NCBI RefSeq assembly: GCF_003814815.1
Contig: NZ_RKQQ01000003.1
Coordinates: 248,001 to 312,000, forward strand
Source of the DNA: Salisediminibacterium halotolerans
GTDB lineage: Bacteria; Bacillota; Bacilli; Bacillales; Salisediminibacteriaceae
Length of the DNA: 64,000 bases
Direction: 5' to 3'
Below the pieces are notes generated by a model. That model did not search any database. It was not told the DNA's origin and was given only the letters and a program-made list of their open reading frames with translations. The position numbers were made by a program, and so were the translations under genes. Below, in pieces: positions 10,115-17,592 of the stretch. Every line of letters starts with the position of its first letter. Positions within the stretch are counted from its first letter, which is position 1.

Positions 10115-10142
10115 AAGCGTTCATTTTATGAACGCTTTTTTA
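10115..10142 (+). terminator. Downstream copy of codY terminator
   Basis: AAGCGTTCAT pairs perfectly with ATGAACGCTT around a TTT loop and is followed by a T-run. This copy has the form expected of the original functional codY terminator, displaced about 450 bp by the inserted element. Confidence 0.8.
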
Positions 10143-10282
10143 ATTTTTTATTTTTTTTTAGAATTTATGCCAGAATTTAATAAAAATATGTTAAAGTATG
10201 TATGGATAAATCAAGGTAAAAAATAGGGATAAAGATTGGTGTATTGCAAAAAAGTCTGCATTATCTATTAGGCCTATTTTAT

Positions 10283-10308
10283 TAACATAAGAAAATTTTC
10301 AACATAAA
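10283..10308 (+). promoter_or_regulatory. Possible overlapping CodY-like boxes upstream of flgB promoter
   Basis: Two overlapping 15-mers, 10283-10297 and 10294-10308, each match the CodY consensus AATTTTCWGAAAATT at 10 of 15 positions and share the palindrome GAAAATTTTC (10291-10300). They end directly against the -35 element. The match is weak in AT-rich DNA, so this is suggestive only. Confidence 0.3.
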
Positions 10309-10337
10309 TCGACAAGCTTGTTTTTTTTCATTAAAAT
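10309..10337 (+). promoter_or_regulatory. Sigma-A-type promoter of the fla/che operon
   Basis: -35 TCGACA (10309-10314), a 17-bp spacer with a run of eight T, and -10 TAAAAT (10332-10337), about 98 bp before the flgB ATG. It is the best vegetative promoter in the 294-bp region between the terminator and flgB. I could not find a convincing SigD promoter (TAAA, spacer, GCCGATAT) in the same region. The rest of 10143-10435 is AT-rich and shows nothing else I can support. Confidence 0.75.
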
Positions 10338-10435
10338 GACAATGTAGTTACCCGAATGTTACATAAGTTAAACAGATTTTATTTACACGTTCAATAGTTT
10401 TAAAAATTTCTCTGAAAAAGGAAGGCTGAAAAGGG

Positions 10436-10843
10436 ATGGATGTTGTAAACAACTCATTGAACCAATTGCTTCAAACATCATTAAATGCGTCTTCCGGCCG
10501 ACAAAAATCGATTTCAAATAATATTGCCAATGTCGATACTCCGAACTACAGCGCAGAGAAGACAAAGTTCAATCATCAGCTTCAAAATGCGATGGAAGAT
10601 CAGCGGCTCAATGCCCATCAAAATGACAACAGGCATGTGGAGTTTGGCGGCGGTCCGGCCGGCGGTCAGCCAGAAACGCTGAAGCGCAAGAACACAGACT
10701 ACAATCATAACGGCAATAACGTCGATATTGATTTAGAAATGAGCCAAATGGCGGAAAATCAAGTTTATTACAACGCGTTAATTGATCGGCTGAACGGCCG
10801 ATTTAACAGTGTGCGGACCGTATTAGGACAAGGAGGTGCGTAA
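10436..10843 (+). CDS. flgB: Flagellar proximal rod protein FlgB
   Basis: A 135-residue rod component of the flagellar basal body, exported through the type III flagellar apparatus. The N-terminal rod signature is visible as ISNNIANVDTPNYSAEKTKF, and the C-terminal helix DLEMSQMAENQVYYNALIDR is typical of FlgB. It is the first gene of the fla/che operon, as in B. subtilis. An AAGGAAGG SD lies about 11 bp upstream of the ATG, and flgC starts 2 bp after the stop. Confidence 0.97.
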   Translation: MDVVNNSLNQLLQTSLNASSGRQKSISNNIANVDTPNYSAEKTKFNHQLQNAMEDQRLNAHQNDNRHVEFGGGPAGGQPETLKRKNTDYNHNGNNVDIDLEMSQMAENQVYYNALIDRLNGRFNSVRTVLGQGGA

Positions 10844-10845
10844 GA

Positions 10846-11301
10846 ATGTCGATGTTTGACGGAATGAATGCAACAGCTTCGGCATTAACATCGCAGCGCT
10901 TGCGGATGGATGTCGTATCTTCGAACATGTCGAATGCAGATTCGACAAGAGGCCGGATGGTCGACGGTGAGTGGGAACCTTACCGCCGGAAAATGACGAC
11001 TTTGCAGCCGAACAGCTCTGACAGCAGCTTCTCTGACCATTTGAACCGGGCTTCTTCAGGCGGAGCGACAGAAGGCGTCAAAGTCGGGAGCATTGTCGAG
11101 GATCAATCGCCGTTTCGCCAAGAGTACAATCCGGAACATCCGGATGCTGATGAAGACGGTTATGTCGAACTGCCGAATGTCGATCCGCTCAAAGAAATGA
11201 TTGATCTAATGAGCGCTTCGAGAAGTTACGAGGCGAACGTTACAACGTTTGATGCGCATAAAAATATGATGATGAAAGCATTGGAAATCGGGCGCGGCTA
11301 A
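10846..11301 (+). CDS. flgC: Flagellar proximal rod protein FlgC
   Basis: A 151-residue rod protein. The N-terminal heptad-rich segment SALTSQRLRMDVVSSNMSNA and the C-terminal MIDLMSASRSYEANVTTFDA region are the two conserved coiled-coil segments shared by axial flagellar proteins. Exported and assembled with FlgB onto FliE and the MS ring. It lies 2 bp after flgB, whose 3' end supplies the GGAGGTG SD. Confidence 0.98.
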   Translation: MSMFDGMNATASALTSQRLRMDVVSSNMSNADSTRGRMVDGEWEPYRRKMTTLQPNSSDSSFSDHLNRASSGGATEGVKVGSIVEDQSPFRQEYNPEHPDADEDGYVELPNVDPLKEMIDLMSASRSYEANVTTFDAHKNMMMKALEIGRG

Positions 11302-11340
11302 TCCGTCTGCCGGTATTGATAGATAAGGAGGAAGATCTAT

Positions 11341-11655
11341 ATGAATATGGAACAGGTTCAGCGGATGCAGGCTATGCCGTCAGCAAGAGAGAATAACCCT
11401 GTGCAAAATCAGGAGATGTCGTCCGGAGAGGCGCAGTCGACGTTTAAAACGATGCTGAATGAAGCGGTCGAAGACGTCAATGATAAGCAATTGGAGTCAA
11501 AAGAGATGACCGAAAAAATGGCGCGCGGCGGCGATGTCGATCTGCACGATGTGATGATTTCATCCCAGCAGGCATCGATTGCATTGCAAACAACGATTGA
11601 AGTTCGCGACCAAATTGTCGGCGCTTATGAAGAAATGATGCGTATGCAAGTGTAA
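11341..11655 (+). CDS. fliE: MS-ring to rod junction protein FliE
   Basis: A 104-residue small basal-body protein that links the FliF ring to the proximal rod. The conserved C-terminal half reads FKTMLNEAVEDVNDKQ and then DLHDVMISSQQASIALQTTI, the FliE signature, ending near the C-terminus with the usual YEEMMRMQV-like helix. The SD AAGGAGGAAG precedes the ATG. The stop is followed by a terminator-like hairpin before fliF, which is unusual inside this operon. Confidence 0.97.
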   Translation: MNMEQVQRMQAMPSARENNPVQNQEMSSGEAQSTFKTMLNEAVEDVNDKQLESKEMTEKMARGGDVDLHDVMISSQQASIALQTTIEVRDQIVGAYEEMMRMQV

Positions 11656-11671
11656 TGAAACTGTGTTGCGC

Positions 11672-11712
11672 GAAGAGAGACCCGGGTCAGTGTTGGCCAG
11701 TCTCTCTTTTCT
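11672..11712 (+). terminator. Terminator-like hairpin between fliE and fliF
   Basis: AAGAGAGAC (11673-11681) pairs perfectly with GTCTCTCTT (11700-11708) around an 18-base loop, and the 3' arm runs into TTTTCTT. It lies inside the 160-bp fliE-fliF gap. I see no good promoter between it and fliF, so the operon must read through it or it acts as a partial terminator or processing site. Confidence 0.65.
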
Positions 11713-11815
11713 TCCGCAGTCATTTATTGTTTTTTAAAACGAACAGCACCGAACATACATACAACTACCAATTATTTAAGCAACGGCTGCTTATTGTCGT
11801 AAAGTAGGAGGAGCC

Positions 11816-13399
11816 ATGAACGAAAAGGTACTCGATTATAAAAAGAAAACAACTGAATTTTGGCAGTCCCGGACGAAAAAACAGCAAGGGCTGCTTGTTG
11901 CGGCAGCGGCTCTCATGTTGATAGTGATTTTAGCTTTTACTTGGATGGGAAGCCGGACAAATTACGTTCCGCTCTATACGAATTTAACTGAACATGAAAC
12001 AGGCGAAATTAAAGCAGAACTCGACGGACGGGGAATAGCCAACGAAATCTCCGCTGACGGCACTGTCATTCGCGTCCCGGAAGAACGTGCCGATGATTTG
12101 CGTGTCGACTTGGCGGCGGAAGGTATTCCTGATTCGGGCAGAATAGACTATTCAACGTTTGGCGATAACATGGGATTTGGAACCACAGACAGCGAATTTG
12201 AGTTGCTTGAACGGGCGGCAATACAAAGTTCGATTGAAGATCTTATGCGTAATGTTGACGGAGTGCAATCTTCACAAGTGATGATTACGATGCCGGAAGA
12301 GAGTGTCTGGGTCGGTGAATCAGATGAAGAGGCAACAGCATCCGTTTTAGTGAATTTGGAGCAAGGGTTTTCGTTGGAAAATGAACAAATTCGCGCCCTG
12401 CATCACTTGGTTTCCCGGAGCGTTCCGAACCTCCCGCTTGAAAACATTGTGATCATGGATCAAATGTCGCGTCATTTAACATTGGAGGATGAACCGCGAT
12501 CAGGCGATGGTTCGATGTCCGCTTATGAGGAACACCGTGCGATCCAGCAGGATATTGAAGCCGATATTCAAAACGAACTGCAGCAAATGCTCGGCATGCT
12601 CATCGGGCCTGACAAAGTTGTCGCAACTGTGAATACAGATATTGATTTCACGCAAGAAAACCGCATGGAAGATCTTGTCGAACCGGTGGATGAAGAGAAT
12701 ATGGAAGGTTTAGCGATCAGTGTTGAAAATATAACCGATACATACGAAGGCGAAGCGGTCGGTGAGGAAGTTGCCGGTACCGGTGATGATGACATCCCGA
12801 ACTTTCCTGCAGCAGCAGGAGGCGGAGCCGGCGACTCCGAACGGATTGAAGAACGGATCAACTATGACGTGAACAGAATTCACAGAGAGATCAGCGAAAG
12901 CCCGTATATGGTCCGCGATATCGGCATTCAAGTGATGGTGGAACCGCCTGAACCGGAAGATCCCAATTCGCTTCCGCCGGAGACGCTCAATGATATCGAA
13001 GAAATTTTGGGCCAAGTCGTGCGAACATCTGTTTCAGCTGATATTACCGCGGAGTGGGAAGATGATGAAATCGCAGACCGGGTCTATGTATCATCGCAAG
13101 AATTTTTTGGACGTACAGAAGTAGAAGAAGCGGGCGGCGGGATTCCTTCATGGGTTTATGTTGCCGGAGCCGCCGGAGCTGCGGTGATCGTTCTTGTGAT
13201 CATTTTAGCGCGCAGACAGCGAAGCGAAGATACAGCAGAAGCGGTTACATTACGGGAACAGGAAGAATTTCAGCTTCCGCCAATCGATGAAGAACCGAAT
13301 ACAGAAGAAGCAGCTCGGCGAAAACAGCTTGAACAGCTGGCGAAAGATAAACCGGAAGAATTTTCAAAACTGATCAGAACGTGGCTGTCAGAGGATTAA
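11816..13399 (+). CDS. fliF: Flagellar MS-ring protein FliF
   Basis: A 527-residue membrane protein that builds the MS ring, the base for rod, C ring and export gate. There are two transmembrane helices, about residues 25-44 and 446-465. The extracytoplasmic ring-building motifs include YVPLYTNLTEHETGEI and the FELLERAAIQSSIEDLMRNVDG region (residues run on across both). The middle segment (about residues 260-350) is highly acidic. The cytoplasmic C-terminus ending LIRTWLSED is the FliG-binding tail. The ATG follows an AGGAGG SD. Confidence 0.98.
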   Translation: MNEKVLDYKKKTTEFWQSRTKKQQGLLVAAAALMLIVILAFTWMGSRTNYVPLYTNLTEHETGEIKAELDGRGIANEISADGTVIRVPEERADDLRVDLAAEGIPDSGRIDYSTFGDNMGFGTTDSEFELLERAAIQSSIEDLMRNVDGVQSSQVMITMPEESVWVGESDEEATASVLVNLEQGFSLENEQIRALHHLVSRSVPNLPLENIVIMDQMSRHLTLEDEPRSGDGSMSAYEEHRAIQQDIEADIQNELQQMLGMLIGPDKVVATVNTDIDFTQENRMEDLVEPVDEENMEGLAISVENITDTYEGEAVGEEVAGTGDDDIPNFPAAAGGGAGDSERIEERINYDVNRIHREISESPYMVRDIGIQVMVEPPEPEDPNSLPPETLNDIEEILGQVVRTSVSADITAEWEDDEIADRVYVSSQEFFGRTEVEEAGGGIPSWVYVAGAAGAAVIVLVIILARRQRSEDTAEAVTLREQEEFQLPPIDEEPNTEEAARRKQLEQLAKDKPEEFSKLIRTWLSED

Positions 13400-13414
13400 A
13401 AGGAGGTACAGACA

Positions 13415-14425
13415 ATGGCGAAACGAAAAGAACTGACCGGCAAAGAAAAAGCCGCCATTCTATTAATCTCTCTCGGCCCGGATGTTTCAGCTCATGTTTA
13501 TAGACACTTATCCGAAGAAGAGATTGAAAAATTAACACTTGAAATTGCCGGGGTCCGAAAAGTGGAACAAAACACAAAAGAAGAAGTGCTCGATCAGTTT
13601 CATCAGCTTGCTGTTGCGCAGGATTACATCACGCAAGGCGGCATCGGTTACGCAAAGGATGTACTGGAAAAAGCGCTCGGAGCGGACGATGCAATGGAAA
13701 TCATCAATCGTTTAACGTCGACGTTGCAAGTGCGGCCGTTTGATTTTGCCCGAAAGTCCGACCCGCAGCAAATTCTCAATTTTATTCAAAATGAACATCC
13801 GCAAACGATTGCACTGATTTTGTCGTATTTAAGCAGCGAACAATCAGGACAAATCCTCTCAGACCTTCCGCAGGAATTGCAGGCCGATGTCGCGAAACGG
13901 ATCGCCGTAATGGACAGCACGTCGCCTGAGATCGTCAATGAAGTCGAAAACATTTTGGAAAAAAAGCTGTCCTCAACCGTTACGCAAGACTACACGCAAG
14001 CAGGCGGAATCGAGTCTGTCGTTGAAGTCTTAAACAGCGTCGATCGTTCGACAGAAAGAACGATTTTGGATTCCTTAGAAATTCAAGACCCTGAACTGGC
14101 TGAAGAAATTAAAAAGCGCATGTTTGTCTTTGAAGATATCGTTACTCTCGACAACCGCTCGATACAAAGGGTTATTCGCGATGTTGAAAATGAAGATTTA
14201 CAGCTGTCCTTAAAAGTAGCCAGCGATGAAGTGAAAGAAACAGTCTTCAATAATATGTCTCAGCGCATGTCTGAAACGTTTAAAGAGGAAATGGAATACA
14301 TGGGGCCTGTCCGTCTTCGCGATGTTGAAGAATCCCAAACAAGAATTGTCGCTGTGATCCGCCGTCTTGAAGAGGCCGGCGAGATCGTGATCGCCCGCGG
14401 CGGAGGGGATGATATTATTGTCTAG
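13415..14425 (+). CDS. fliG: Flagellar motor switch protein FliG
   Basis: A 336-residue cytoplasmic C-ring protein that couples stator torque to rotation. The N-terminal domain (KAAILLISLGPDVSAHVYRHL) binds FliF. The middle domain contains the EHPQTIALILSYL segment (the EHPQ motif). The C-terminal torque domain carries the charged helix with EEMEYMGPVRLRDVEESQ. Length agrees with the Bacillus family (about 338). SD AAAAGGAGG precedes the ATG. fliH overlaps its 3' end. Confidence 0.98.
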   Translation: MAKRKELTGKEKAAILLISLGPDVSAHVYRHLSEEEIEKLTLEIAGVRKVEQNTKEEVLDQFHQLAVAQDYITQGGIGYAKDVLEKALGADDAMEIINRLTSTLQVRPFDFARKSDPQQILNFIQNEHPQTIALILSYLSSEQSGQILSDLPQELQADVAKRIAVMDSTSPEIVNEVENILEKKLSSTVTQDYTQAGGIESVVEVLNSVDRSTERTILDSLEIQDPELAEEIKKRMFVFEDIVTLDNRSIQRVIRDVENEDLQLSLKVASDEVKETVFNNMSQRMSETFKEEMEYMGPVRLRDVEESQTRIVAVIRRLEEAGEIVIARGGGDDIIV

Positions 14426-15218
14426 AATTATCAAGCCCCCGTATGCTCTGCCGAAGAAACAAGCTGAACGCACAATCGGCTTAAAAGAGATCAAACCAGA
14501 AACGGCCGCCGTTTTCGAAGAGGAGTTCTTATCGCATCAGCCTGACGATAACGAAACTGCTGCTTCCGAAAAAGAACGTCTGGCCGCTGAAAAAGAAACG
14601 ATTCAGCAAATGCAGCAGGCGTTTGAGGAGGAAAAAAGATCTTGGGCCGAGGAAATCGAAGAAGAGAAACAGCAAATCGCAGCAGAAGCTGAAAAGCGGT
14701 TCAAAGAAGCGTCTCAATCCGGGTATGATGACGGGTATCAGCAAGGCGTTGCGATGGGAAAAGAAGAATACCGCGAAATTATTAACGAAGCGAAACAAAT
14801 TGTCGACGCGGCGAAAGCGGATTACAATCGGCGTCTTCAAAAAGCTGAACCGGATATAATCAAAATTGCAGCAGCAATGGCAGAGAAAGTGATCAGCCGT
14901 ACGCTGGACGAAGATGCATGTTCTTGGACAGAGCTTGTTAAACAGGCGGTCACGGAAGTCCGTGAACAGGAAGAAATTAAAATTTACGTTCATCCTGATT
15001 GGTATGAATTCACCCTCAACCATCAACAAGAACTGCAAGAAATTGCTGTTCATACCGGAGAATTGGTGATTTATCCTGATGAACAGCTGCAAGTCGGCGG
15101 TTGTGTATTAGAAACCCCTTTCGGACTTGTTGATGCATCCGTTGACAAACAGCTGAAACAAATTCGGCATCAACTTTTTGAATCGTTAAAAGGCGGTTTG
15201 CAAGATGAATACAAATAA
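14418..15218 (+). CDS. fliH: Flagellar export ATPase regulator FliH
   Basis: A 266-residue, strongly charged protein of the FliH/YscL type that regulates the FliI ATPase and carries it to the C ring. The N-terminal third is a long Glu/Lys/Gln-rich coiled coil (about residues 50-110), followed by a V-ATPase E/G-like helical and globular C-terminal domain (VGGCVLETPFGLVDASVDKQL). I choose the TTG at 14418 (MSRIIKPP), 9 bp after GGAGGGG. The ATG at 14409 is in frame but abuts the SD. The gene overlaps fliG by 8 bp and fliI by 14 bp. Confidence 0.93.
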   Translation: MSRIIKPPYALPKKQAERTIGLKEIKPETAAVFEEEFLSHQPDDNETAASEKERLAAEKETIQQMQQAFEEEKRSWAEEIEEEKQQIAAEAEKRFKEASQSGYDDGYQQGVAMGKEEYREIINEAKQIVDAAKADYNRRLQKAEPDIIKIAAAMAEKVISRTLDEDACSWTELVKQAVTEVREQEEIKIYVHPDWYEFTLNHQQELQEIAVHTGELVIYPDEQLQVGGCVLETPFGLVDASVDKQLKQIRHQLFESLKGGLQDEYK

Positions 15219-16524
15219 GCTTCTTTCTGTCATTGGCGAAGTCTCTCCGTACCAATATTTTGGCAAGGTATCGCAAGTCGTCGGTTTGATGATTGAATCA
15301 AAAGGCCCGCGGGCATCTGTCGGTGATATTTGCAGTATTCATGTCGGCAAACGGGGCAGACAGATTTTAGCGGAAGTGGTCGGGTTTAAAGAAGAGAATG
15401 TACTTTTAATGCCGTTTGACCGCCTCGTTGAAATTGCCCCCGGCAGTCTTGTTGAATCGCTCGACCGGCCGTTGGAAGTCAAGATCGGAACAGAACTTAT
15501 CGGAACGGTTGTCGACAGTCTAGGCCGTCCATTTGACGGGGAACGAGCCCAAATCGGGCTGCAATCGTACTCGACAGATAATCCGCCGCCGAATCCGATG
15601 ACACGACCGCGGATTAAAGAGCCGCTTGGATTGGGCGTGAAAGCGATCGACGGGCTGTTCACTGTCGGAAAGGGACAGCGGCTCGGTATTTTTGCCGGAA
15701 GCGGTGTCGGGAAAAGCACGCTGATGGCGATGATATCGAAGAGTTCCGAAGCGCAAATAAATGTGATCGCCTTGATCGGTGAACGCGGGCGCGAAGTGCG
15801 CGAGTTTATTGAACGGGATTTAGGCGCGGAAGGTTTAGCAAACACGGTTATTGTTGTAGCGACGTCCGATCAGCCGCCGTTAATGAGGATTAAAGGTGCA
15901 ATGACAGCTACGGCGATCAGTGAATACTTTCGCGACCAAGGTTATGATGTGAATTTGATGATGGATTCGGTTACCCGCGTTGCGATGGCCCAGCGGGAAA
16001 TCGGTTTGGCGATCGGTGAACCGCCGACGACGAAAGGTTACACGCCGTCAGTATTCGCTCTGCTGCCGCGTTTATTGGAACGAAGCGGATTAAATGCGTC
16101 GGGGTCGATTACGGCATTTTATACTGTTTTAGTTGACGGGGATGATATGAACGAGCCGGTGGCCGATGCTGTCCGCGGTATTTTAGACGGTCACTTGGTC
16201 CTCGACCGGGATATGGCGAATAAAGGACATTTTCCAGCAATCAACCCGTTAAAAAGCATCAGCCGTGTGATGAATGACTTAGTTTCTGACGAACATCGCC
16301 GGGCGGCAGATAAAATCCGCAACATTCTTGCGACGTACCGGGAATCGGAAGATTTAATCAACATCGGCGCTTACAAAAAAGGCTCGAACAAAGCGGTGGA
16401 TGAAGCCGTCAAACGGCATCCGGATGCGACGGGATTTTTGCAGCAATCTTTCAACGAAACGTATACATTTGCAGAAACAGTCGGTGAGATGACAGCGCAA
16501 TTTGATGAAGGAGGAAAGCGATGA
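15205..16524 (+). CDS. fliI: Flagellum-specific export ATPase FliI
   Basis: A 439-residue F1-beta-like ATPase that energises type III flagellar protein export. Walker A is AGSGVGKSTL (about residues 169-178), followed by the GERGREVREFIE motif and Walker B VNLMMDSVTRVA. The GEPPTTKGYTPSVFALLPRL segment is diagnostic for FliI/YscN. Length agrees with B. subtilis FliI (about 438). The start overlaps fliH, and the stop overlaps the fliJ ATG in an ATGA arrangement. Confidence 0.98.
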   Translation: MNTNKLLSVIGEVSPYQYFGKVSQVVGLMIESKGPRASVGDICSIHVGKRGRQILAEVVGFKEENVLLMPFDRLVEIAPGSLVESLDRPLEVKIGTELIGTVVDSLGRPFDGERAQIGLQSYSTDNPPPNPMTRPRIKEPLGLGVKAIDGLFTVGKGQRLGIFAGSGVGKSTLMAMISKSSEAQINVIALIGERGREVREFIERDLGAEGLANTVIVVATSDQPPLMRIKGAMTATAISEYFRDQGYDVNLMMDSVTRVAMAQREIGLAIGEPPTTKGYTPSVFALLPRLLERSGLNASGSITAFYTVLVDGDDMNEPVADAVRGILDGHLVLDRDMANKGHFPAINPLKSISRVMNDLVSDEHRRAADKIRNILATYRESEDLINIGAYKKGSNKAVDEAVKRHPDATGFLQQSFNETYTFAETVGEMTAQFDEGGKR

Positions 16525-16958
16525 GTTTTCAGTTTTCATTGCAAAAAGTTCTTGATGTGAGAGACCGCGAGAAAAACGAAGCAGAAAAAAGTTATCACGA
16601 AGCGGTTGAAGCGTTTGAACAAACGGCGACTAAGCTTTATGAAATGCTGAAGCGGCGCGAAGAGCTTGAGCACGAAAAAACGCGGCAGTTAACAGAAGGC
16701 TTGTCGATTGCCGGCATTCAAATGACCGAGCAGACACTCGCTTATTTACAAAAAGAAATTGCCCGTTTGGAAAAGGAAACGAATCAAAAACGAAGCAAGA
16801 TGCAAGAAAAACAGAAATACTTAACAGTTAAAACAGTTGATTTGAAAAAATACGAAAAAATGAAAGAACTCAAACACGAAGCATTTTTAGCCGCAGAAAA
16901 GAGCGAAGAAATGAAATTTCTTGACGAAATCTCTGTGCAGCAATTTGTCAGGCGATGA
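16521..16958 (+). CDS. fliJ: Flagellar export chaperone/stalk protein FliJ
   Basis: A 145-residue almost entirely alpha-helical coiled-coil protein with the FliJ N-terminal pattern FQFSLQKVLDVRDREKNEAE. FliJ is the central stalk of the FliH-FliI export ATPase and escorts substrate chaperones. The start overlaps fliI by 4 bp behind a GAAGGAGG SD. Sequence identity in this family is low, so the assignment rests on the N-terminal pattern, length (about 147 in B. subtilis) and position. Confidence 0.94.
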   Translation: MSFQFSLQKVLDVRDREKNEAEKSYHEAVEAFEQTATKLYEMLKRREELEHEKTRQLTEGLSIAGIQMTEQTLAYLQKEIARLEKETNQKRSKMQEKQKYLTVKTVDLKKYEKMKELKHEAFLAAEKSEEMKFLDEISVQQFVRR

Positions 16959-16972
16959 AAACGGGTGAATTT

Positions 16973-17560
16973 ATGAGTAAAAACAAGCAAGCTGAAAAAC
17001 AACAAAGCAAACTGCAAGTTTTCTTTATGGTCGTATTTATTCCGGCGGTATTTGCTGTAATCTTGGCTGTTGTACTTTTGTATTACCTCGGTTTCAACGT
17101 CGGTTCGTATCTGCAAGACGCCGTGAATACGCTTCCGTTTACAGATAACGAAGAAACTGAAGAGACCCGAAGCGGCGAGGATCTTCCCGATGATGAATAC
17201 ATTGCTCAGCTCGAGCATGAAAACGATGCGCTGCATAATGAAATCGCAGCCTTGGAAGCTGATATGGAGGAGTTGGCAGAAGAGAACGAAAGTCTCGAAG
17301 ACCAGCTCGAACTGTATGAATCCGACGGAGAGGGTCAAACTGAAGAGGATGAAGAAGACGGTGCTGTTGTCGACCTTAACGATGTTGTCCGCACGCTGCA
17401 AGAGATGACTCCTTCCCGAGCTGCTGCGATAGTCGAAGAAATGTCTGAAGCAGAAGCAGTGACCTATTTTCGGGAAATGAGCCCGCGTGATCGATCAGAT
17501 ATCCTTTCCCGCGTTGAGCCGGACTTAGCAGCATCGATTCTTGATCAATTAGCTGAATAA
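16973..17560 (+). CDS. MotE-like flagellar-operon membrane protein (YlxF position)
   Basis: A 195-residue protein with one N-terminal transmembrane helix (about residues 14-37), an acidic coiled coil (about 70-120) and a C-terminal MgtE-intracellular-N-like domain with repeated motifs ALQEMTPSRAAAIVEEM-type and SPRDRSDILSRVEPDLAASIL. This architecture matches the MotE/YlxF group encoded between fliJ and fliK, thought to act as a stator chaperone in other bacteria. I choose the ATG at 16973 with a CGGGTGA SD. An in-frame ATG at 16955 overlaps fliJ and lacks an SD. The function in this organism is inferred from position and domain. Confidence 0.85.
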   Translation: MSKNKQAEKQQSKLQVFFMVVFIPAVFAVILAVVLLYYLGFNVGSYLQDAVNTLPFTDNEETEETRSGEDLPDDEYIAQLEHENDALHNEIAALEADMEELAEENESLEDQLELYESDGEGQTEEDEEDGAVVDLNDVVRTLQEMTPSRAAAIVEEMSEAEAVTYFREMSPRDRSDILSRVEPDLAASILDQLAE

Positions 17561-17592
17561 CCGTTAACACGTTTTGAGAGGAGGTGAAAAAA

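Noticed and set aside
10143-10435. SigD promoter upstream of flgB
   Set aside because: Several TAAA tetramers occur, but none is followed at about 15 bp by anything near GCCGATAT.
14529-15092. 187-residue open frame on the minus strand opposite fliH
   Set aside because: It mirrors the Glu/Lys-rich coiled coil of fliH, which gives Phe/Leu-rich antisense translation. No SD or family resemblance.
16784-17401. 205-residue minus-strand frame opposite fliJ and the MotE-like gene
   Set aside because: Phe/Leu-rich antisense of coiled-coil coding sequence; it spans two well-supported genes on the + strand.
17584-17592. GTG start for fliK at 17584
   Set aside because: The GTG is part of the AGGAGGTG SD; the ATG at 17593 is at correct distance.
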